Source: Thysanoteuthis rhombus (Eukaryota; Mollusca; Cephalopoda; Oegopsida; Thysanoteuthidae). From it: a DNA stretch of 64,000 bases. Shown here one piece after another: positions 57,616 through 64,000 of the stretch. The DNA is taken from contig OY735201.1 of assembly GCA_963457665.1 (NCBI GenBank), forward strand, positions 32,907,823-32,971,822, given 5' to 3'. A model generated the notes under the pieces. That model searched no databases, was not told the origin of the DNA, and saw only the letters and a program-made list of their open reading frames with translations. Each line of letters begins with the position of its first letter. The first letter of the stretch is position 1. The position numbers and the translations under genes are program-made.

Positions 57616-58594
57616 TCATGAGCCATCTTTAGAACAAGGATGGATTGGAGATGGGGATTCATTGTGAAAGAAAAGGATAATAGAAACAGTGGAAAACCCA
57701 AGGAGTACAAATAACAGTTTACACAAACGATCACCTTTCTTATTGAACTCACTTGGAAAGATTTCAAAGAAAGTCACATACAAAAATGTTCCACATGCAA
57801 TTCCTTGAAGTAGTCCTTGTATCAAACTAGAATATTTCGAATCCCAGAAGTCGACAATGAGAAGTCCGATACCAATGCCGATAGGAGACGTCACAGAGAA
57901 AAACAACACAGATCTAATGATATTGCCGTAACTGAGTTTACTGCGAATTAAGTTAGCACCAAGGCTCATGCTCAACACGCATTTATGTAATACCAGTGCT
58001 ATCGTGATAGTCAATACAGTGCTAGTCTTGCGTTCTAGACCAACAGCCAAACCTTCAAAGACTGAATGTAAAGACAATGCTAATAGAAGAAGCAAAGAGC
58101 GCAAAACAGATTGGGAGTGCTCAGTTGGGTTCCATCCGTGTTGATGTGAGTGTCCACCTTCTTCAGTGGTGTTAATGAAGGATTCATTTTCACTATCTGA
58201 GGTATTTATAGAACTAACTGTACTACCAACTGCAGAAATGCGTTGGTTTACTCTTACAATATCATCTTCGATTCCACTGATTGTTAAATCACTTTTGAAA
58301 GAAATGGCATCACTATCAATGATCTTCTCTTGTCTGTCAGCCAACAAGGGTCTCTTCACAGATTTATGGCTGAAAGTTTTTTCTTTGCTGGATAGAACGA
58401 TTTGCTCAACAATCAAAATGACAAAAAGGCCAAAGCTCATGACAAACTCTGGTACTGGAAAGTTTGTTTGGACATTCATGACGATCAGGACATCTGAGAG
58501 TTTTTCTTCAACATCAGGAAATAAATCAAGAAGACATGTCGCCAAGAAGACGCCAGCTGAGAAACAGCTCAGGCAACTAAAAACAAACTTGTAC
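57616..58594 (-). CDS. ZIP transporter exon 2 (all remaining coding sequence)
   Basis: Acceptor: a long T tract, then ATTTCAG|GTACAAG. One uninterrupted exon of 979 nt carries membrane segments II-VIII and the stop TGA at 57616-57618. The last residues, from FFHNESPSPIHPC to the end, extend about 15 residues beyond the final membrane helix, longer than in the human ZIP3 that I recall. An opposite-strand frame (58166-58603) is a shadow. Confidence 0.95.
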
Positions 58595-60813
58595 CTGAAA
58601 TAAAAAAAAAAAAAGGTTATGAATTATTTGTAACAGAAATACGCAAGAATTGGATGCTTTAATATATTAGGTTGTTGTAATGTTTTTCAAATAGTAAAAT
58701 GAAGGATGTTATTAACAGTAAATAGTTAACCAATATACGACCCATTTGAAGGGAGAACTTCTCTCCATTGATCCCCAAATGATAATATGACATCACTATG
58801 AAAATTTTTAGGTTTAGTGGTCATGAATTTGGTAAAGGCACAAATTATGGCTACCCTATTATTGAAATTTTTATTACTGAAATGGAGTTCAGAATGCTTG
58901 AGAAGAATCAGTTGGGGAAATGCCCAGGTGAATATTGAGGATTCTGCATGAATTCATATCCCAATTCTAAAAGCTTAGTCGCTGTTAGCTGAGAGGTGTG
59001 GGGGCCATCACTATCATCGAGTATTTTATTCAGTTCATGTGTCACCCATTTTTCCAACTTTCAACTTTTTCTATTGCCGTGAGATGATGTGATATGGTTG
59101 CAGTCCTAAAGTCTCAAGAAAGTACTTTATTAGCCACTGCTGTTGATAATTCTTCATCAGGATTTTCCAGACCTAAATATTTTCAACTAACGCTGAACAG
59201 TATGCACTGAAGTAGTGTTTTCCCCAAATGCTTTGTTGATGTTATCAGCAGCTTCAGCAGCATAAAGTTCCCATTGGAAATTGTACTTGAAAATTTGTCT
59301 GATTTCTTGGGTAGATGCAAATGCTCAAAAACTTTCAATGATAATGAATTATATCAATTCAAATTGAATACGCAAAAAAATGCAATTACATTACCAAATC
59401 TTTCACTTTTAGCATTATTTCCTATGATGTAAGAAGAAGAAGAAAAAAAAAGGTATTTCTGGAGTAACATCCTCATACATTCTCATTTACTTCAAAAGTC
59501 ACTTGTAAAATATCTGATCCATGTTAAAAACTCAATTGTAGCACCAAGGAAGTCAGTGACACTGGATATTTGCCAACATAATTAAATAACTAAGATAAAA
59601 GCCAATATTAAAATCTGGTTATTGGAGAACATAGGATTCAATACTGTTTTTCAACTTGTGGTTTCACAAATAGAATCGATTATTTTGGACTTAATAATAT
59701 GAAAGCACTCAACGAGCACATAACTCAGCCAGTGCCATTGTTGAGGGTATTGATTGTGCATGGATTTGCCAGAAAATTTAATCAGTTTTTTGGTGGCTAT
59801 TGTCCAGCTTTTCACAAAATGTCATTGAAATTCGTGGAGGACTTTTAGAGACACTCTTTGGATAGACATGAAATTTTGGCAATATTGTGTGATTTGTACA
59901 TATAACTATGCTGTTGAGGAGGTAGTTATGCATAGATCTGCTCCATTTGAACAATTCTTTCATAGCCTATTGCCCACCCTTCAACAAAATTTAATTCAAG
60001 TCCATTCAGTACTCTCAGAGAAATCGTTCAAACAGATGGACCAAATATATATACCCCCCCACCAATTCGTTGACGGAGTGTAACAGTTGAAATTTCGAAA
60101 ATTATACCTATCCAGAAGTCAGATTGTGCTTAAATTTTACTCTGTTATTGAGCACACCTGATAAAAAAAAAAACCAAAAAAAACCCCAAAACATTGAGAA
60201 ACCGTCTTTTAATGGGTAAGCTGTGTTTTTTCCATTGCACCTGACTTTGTGATAAATATTAGTAATTACTGCGAATTATGACATCATAAATTCTGGTATG
60301 TAAATTACCCATTACACTGTTAAAAAAATTGGCAACAGATTTTTTTTCATCGGCTGCGCACGTACTTTGATATTTCAGCAAGATATTGCTTATAACATGA
60401 TCAACATGCTCCCCATCACTAAATGTATTAGCAAAAAATGTCTTCGTAACGTTTCTTTTAAATTTGACCCAGACATAAACGTATTCCCTTGGGGTCTGAT
60501 CTGAAAAAATATCACCAAATGAATGGTCGTTCTCAAACTAGTTGGAAATGTCACTTTAAATGTTTTTCTACCCAGTTTGATTCAAAAATTAAATGTGTCT
60601 GAACATTAGACCCAGTCGACTGATCCAGAAAATTGCTTTTGTATAACAGTAAAATCATCTGTCTTGGAAATGACTTATTGAATTACGAATACAAATTTGT
60701 GTAGTTTGAAATAAGAAAAAAAAAAAAAAAATTCTGCCTTTTTTTTCTTCGAAGGGCACAACCCTAATGTTGACGTCCAGACATATTCGAAAAAGTACGC
60801 TGATATTTGTCAG

Positions 60814-60846
<33 letters not shown>

Positions 60847-62460
60847 AGAGAAAAAAAAAAGGAAGTTCCTCACCTGTCCAGCATCGTTAAAATGATCTGA
60901 GATTATTTAGTAAAATCAAATTACTTGTGTGATTTATTCACATTGTCAAATGCGAGTTGAGAACATTTTTAAATAATTCGAAACAGGAATGGAAATGCTA
61001 TGATGTCACATGACGGCAATGAATGAAATGATCAAATTAATAATTTTTGTTTTTGTAAATTTAAAAAAAAAACCCAAAAAACTGAAATTCAACACCTTTT
61101 AAAAAAAATCTAATCATGATAACATTCCATTTTGAAACTGGAAAATGTAATGTTTCGTTGAAAAGTAAGGAACTTTTTTCGAATATGTGCCAAGCTCAAC
61201 ATTATAATCGTATCCTTTGAAAATTTATTTTTCCGATTTGAATAATAAAAAGTGTTTTTAATCATGACAATGGTTAATAATGACCTTTTCAACTTTTGGG
61301 GGCACGATTGTACAAAGAGTACCCAAATTTGACTCGCTTAAACCGATCAAATTTTCATGTCTCAGCTGACTGCTTGTTTATGTCACGTGTTAAGTCGAGG
61401 TCCGATTATCAAAAAGAATATACTTCAAGTTTAGTATTTTGATATGCTTTTAAATGCAATTTTCTATTCTTTTTAAAAAAAAAAATGTTAATACATAGTT
61501 CATTTGATTAAAACAACGACAGAATAATGTCATTACATTCATTATTACTTTACTCTTATATTGTTGTTTTAATTAAAAACAAACAAAAAAAAGAAACAAT
61601 TCAAGAAAAATACTTGGACAAAGATACTAAGATAAAGAAAATCAAATAAAACAGATACTGAGTGTTATTTTGTATCAAATTAACAACCACTGAAGTGATT
61701 TTTTAAGTTTAATATTTTTTTACAAGGCACTATAACGATAAACGACTGAAGTACAGTCAGTGTCAAAACCGACCACATGCTGATCAAGTTATCAATTATC
61801 ATTTTTAGTGATAAAATTCGTTTTAACCAATGTAAATGTTCATTGTTTTACGTATGTTTTTTTTTAATCATTTCAAACCACGGACGGAAATCAAAGTCTC
61901 AAAACAAAATTAAACATCGAAGTACTTTTTTTTTTTTTTTAAGCATTTCGCGACGAACATTTTCTTGATAGAGAAAATATAAAGATGAGACGTCCAACAG
62001 AGGCATATGAATGAAAATATGATTGCAGTTGGTCAATGTTAAATGCATAGTCGGTTGAATGGATTTCGGTTAAAGCAACAGACAAGAAGTTTTATGAGCG
62101 ATTGTGTACACTCAAAAACGAAAAGCATAGGCCAATAAAAGTACCTTGGTTTCAATTTAAGTTGTATTACCAACAACAATTGAGTTCGGCTTGGCATTCA
62201 AAGTACGAGTATTATGTTTACTGTGGGTGAAGTAGTTTCTTTTGATAGATTGTTCGTGTAGAGTTCACTGATTCGTTTGAATTAAGTACGTCTAAAGAAA
62301 TAATGGGAACTTACCTTCGTTTTTTGGATGTTGTTTGGGATAAACTCGTGTTGGTTCTACCTTTCAGAGTTTTGGCTAATTTGACGGGTAGGAGACCACA
62401 AATAAGTGTCAGAATACATAACCCAACTAGTACGATTGCTTTTACAATTTCAGCTTTCAT
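57616..62460 (-). CDS. ZIP-family zinc transporter, SLC39A1/2/3-like, two coding exons
   Basis: Exons 62460-62315 and 58594-57616 join GT-AG in phase (146 + 979 nt) to give 374 residues. The N-terminus MKAEIVKAIVLVG...LLPVK lines up with human ZIP3. Predicted membrane segments lie near residues 6-26, 51-73, 99-117, 212-236, 241-263, 274-296, 306-328 and 341-358. SAGVFLATCLLDLFPDVEEK is the ZIP1/3 helix-2 signature. HSVFEGLAVGL (His225, Glu229) and LHKCVLSMSLG (His252) give the metal-site helices, and SPIGIGIGL follows. The loop between helices III and IV (about 118-211) is Ser-rich and contains HSHQHGW. Role by family: zinc import into the cytosol. ATG 62458-62460 is the only ATG in its open stretch. 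Which of SLC39A1, 2 or 3 is the orthologue is not decidable here. Confidence 0.93.
58665..59215 (-). mobile_element. Deleted mariner derivative, copy 2 (in ZIP intron)
   Basis: Same family and layout as 13610-14200. On the minus strand, HITSSHGN then KLEKWVTHELN (N-terminal domain end, compare KWVPHEL) is joined almost directly to PHTSQLTATKLLELGYEFMQ and NPQYSPG (compare PHTSLATRQKLxxLGWEVL and HPPYSPD). The catalytic core between these is missing. Confidence 0.75.
59706..60083. repeat. Dispersed repeat, family shared with 25.2 and 63.0 kb (in ZIP intron)
   Basis: Contains two similar internal blocks, TTTAATCAGTTTTTTGGTGG ... and TTGAACAATTCTTTCATAGC ..., each following a variant of GCATGGATTTGCC / GCATAGATCTGCTCC. 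It ends with a C-run and GTTGACGGAGTG. Non-coding. The two short ORFs here are repeat artefacts. Confidence 0.6.
60797..60862. repeat. Long A-run with GA interruption
   Basis: More than 30 consecutive A at 60811-60843, then GAGAGAG and a second A run. In the ZIP intron. It may be the tail of a retroposed sequence, but no body was recognised to its left. Confidence 0.9.
62315..62460 (-). CDS. ZIP transporter exon 1
   Basis: Encodes residues 1-48, the first membrane segment and a basic end SQTTSKKR, plus two bases of Arg49. Donor AACGAAG|GTAAGT. The frame stays open upstream to at least 62589 but contains no earlier ATG. The chosen start has A at -3. Confidence 0.92.
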
Positions 62461-62900
62461 TGTCTTTATAAAATAGGCGATTGAAAATTGATAAGAACTA
62501 CTAGGAAGGTATTTAAACCGTAAGTAACTATAAAATCCAACAAGTGAATTAAATTCAGAGCGACGGCCACACTTTCTTCTCACACCCAAATAATAAATAA
62601 AATCAAAATAAAAGTTAAAAGCGAAGCACTCCGTAGTCAGCGCTACATGAGAGTTAACTTGACCATTTCAGAATTAACTGGATTACAGATGAACTTTTGA
62701 TCAACACATTTTTCTCTGGTTTCCTGTGAGTTAAACAATCTTTTACTAAGATGACAACATGGTAGATTATTAAAAGTTTAAACGCCTGACAAAGAGTTCA
62801 TGTAGACTTTTCCTCGTGTTATTGACCCGCCGCTGCTGCTTATAGAAACTGGAAAAGGTCACGTGAAAGAAAGATAAGGGAGGTCACTCTCAATTGCTTT
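62461..62900 (-). promoter_or_regulatory. Presumed upstream region of the ZIP gene, with one CACGTG E-box
   Basis: The sequence 5' of the ZIP start codon. CACGTG lies at 62860-62865 in the context GGTCACGTGA (400 bases from the ATG). Such a site can bind bHLH-ZIP factors, and in vertebrates the TFEB/MITF (CLEAR) sites have this core. No TATA box or start site could be fixed. Regulatory use is inference. Confidence 0.35.
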
Positions 62901-62954
62901 TGAAATTACGAAAGCATTCGGAGATTGCATAACCATAGAAATTTAAAAGCGCAC

Positions 62955-63302
62955 ACCTCTGCCAACGCCATTGTCAGGGGAAGTAATTGTGCATTGTTCC
63001 GCCCAAAATTTTAATCACTACTTCTATGGCATATTTCCCACAAGTTTCACTCAATTTCTTTGAAATTCATTAAGAACTTTTGTAGATAGTCATGAGGGAA
63101 TACGCAAATGTAGTTGAAAAGAAATTCCGCCCCCAAATTTAAGGAACTCTTTCTTACCTCATTACCCCCCTTCCCTTCCCCCCAAATAATTGGAATTCAA
63201 TGAGTACTTGTAGGTATATCGTGTGGATACACAGACTGACAAGCTGGAAAATGTACAGACACAACTGGATACATATATCTCTCCAACTTCTTTGGCAGAG
63301 GT
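62955..63302. mobile_element. Nonautonomous element with ACCTCTGCCAA termini
   Basis: The left end ACCTCTGCCAACG and the right end CTTTGGCAGAGGT (63290-63302) are inverted copies. The interior is non-coding, with TTGTCAGGGGAAGTAATTGTG shared with 25228-25545 and repeated 'gaattc-att-aagaacttttgtag / gaattcaatgagtacttgtag' blocks. It lies just upstream of the ZIP gene. Confidence 0.65.
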
Positions 63303-64000
63303 TATTAATTTGTAAATTAATGTGGTTTGTTTCAACCTTTCATCAGTTCAATTACGGCCTTTTCATCTGAAACTAAAAGTTGAATGTCTAGTTTCAGTGG
63401 GTTGTCTAACCATCCCCATTGCACTTTGAGGGATGGCGTCAGGGTCAATCCCAGAATATTAATTCCTAGACACTGCTGAATGAGCCAGGTCCGCACTCTT
63501 GAAAATAAAAATAAAAATTACAAGTAATCTTTTTGTGCTTCAAATTATGAGACTTTCATTTCCCTTGGAAATTTGTTGGTTTTGAAAAGGTTTTCAAGGT
63601 CAAGCTCCATTAACAATGTTACTATACTGCTTTACTAATCTTCCCCAGTTAGGGTTTAATCATTTTATGAATCCTTTTATTTGTCTTTATTTTTTAAGCA
63701 TTGTTTAAGAAAAAAAATGGCTTGATTTTTAGAACTGAAATAACTTTTTAAACTGAAAAAGAAAATCTTGCTCCTTTGAATAACGTTTCGAAAATTAAGA
63801 AAAATCCGTGCACACTCCTAAGCAGCCCCTTACATAACCTATGGCAGTTCCGTATAGACTTTCCCTAGAACCTTGATGTATTTCCATATGTATGATGGAA
63901 AGTAAGGGTCCAATTAGGCATTTTAGTTATATCTTAAATAGAAAACCCCACCTTGAAGAATTGACTTTTTCCAAAACTGAAATTTCCTGAGGAAATGTAG
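63303..64000. other. Anonymous intergenic sequence
   Basis: No exon, RNA or repeat family recognised up to the window edge. Confidence 0.5.

Noticed and set aside
58166-58603. 145-codon plus-strand ORF
   Set aside because: Antisense shadow of the ZIP transporter exon.
62315-62589. Longer N-terminus for the ZIP transporter
   Set aside because: The open frame upstream of 62460 begins with TTG and has no other ATG, and homology starts at the chosen Met.
1-64000. CRISPR array, prophage, operon or bacterial defence system
   Set aside because: Spliced genes, LINEs, SINE-like repeats and mariners show animal nuclear DNA; the tandem repeats lack regular spacers.

Overview
This is AT-rich, intron-rich animal nuclear DNA. 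It holds two recognisable protein-coding genes, both on the minus strand, in a dense background of decayed transposable elements and simple repeats. The organism is not named by the sequence. The mix of mariner, Tigger-like, hAT-like, RTE, CR1-like and restriction-endonuclease-type (R2-like) LINE remnants with tRNA- and 5S-derived repeats fits an invertebrate, and I would guess a spiralian such as a mollusc. That guess is inference only. No complete transposon open reading frame, viral gene, operon or CRISPR array was found.

Gene 1 (7402-29733, minus) is a BORCS8 (MEF2BNB) homologue, a subunit of the lysosome-positioning BORC complex. I assembled seven coding exons with GT-AG borders and consistent phases into 253 codons. 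Exons 3-5 hold the conserved core. Exons 6 and 7, behind introns of about 5 kb and 12 kb, encode a Ser/Thr-rich then Arg-rich tail that the short vertebrate protein lacks.

Gene 2 (57616-62460, minus) is a ZIP-family zinc transporter of the SLC39A1/2/3 group. It has two coding exons, 374 codons, eight predicted membrane segments and a His-containing cytosolic loop.

Layout: 1-7.4 kb has no recognisable gene. 7.4-29.7 kb is BORCS8, its introns carrying mariner copies, a Tigger-like TIR element, a tandem tRNA-like repeat and a palindromic element. 29.7-30.1 kb is its upstream region with GA/CT and ATC microsatellites. 31.6-48.6 kb is a transposon graveyard: RTE, CR1-like and R2-like LINE fragments, a hAT-like C-terminus, minisatellites, a second palindromic SINE element and a tRNA-Asn-like pseudogene. 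48.6-57.4 kb is mostly anonymous, with two Tigger-type elements and a 5S rRNA-derived sequence. 57.5-62.9 kb is the ZIP gene and its upstream region. The end holds a TIR element related to repeats at 25.2 and 59.7 kb.

The two genes show no obvious functional link beyond both encoding membrane or organelle biology. I found no convincing new multigene system. The most unusual items are the palindromic elements built from inverted tRNA-SINE units, the 5S-derived sequence, the extended BORCS8 tail with a possible read-through short isoform, and paired repeats around R2-like LINE fragments. All coordinates of degenerate repeats are approximate and read by eye.
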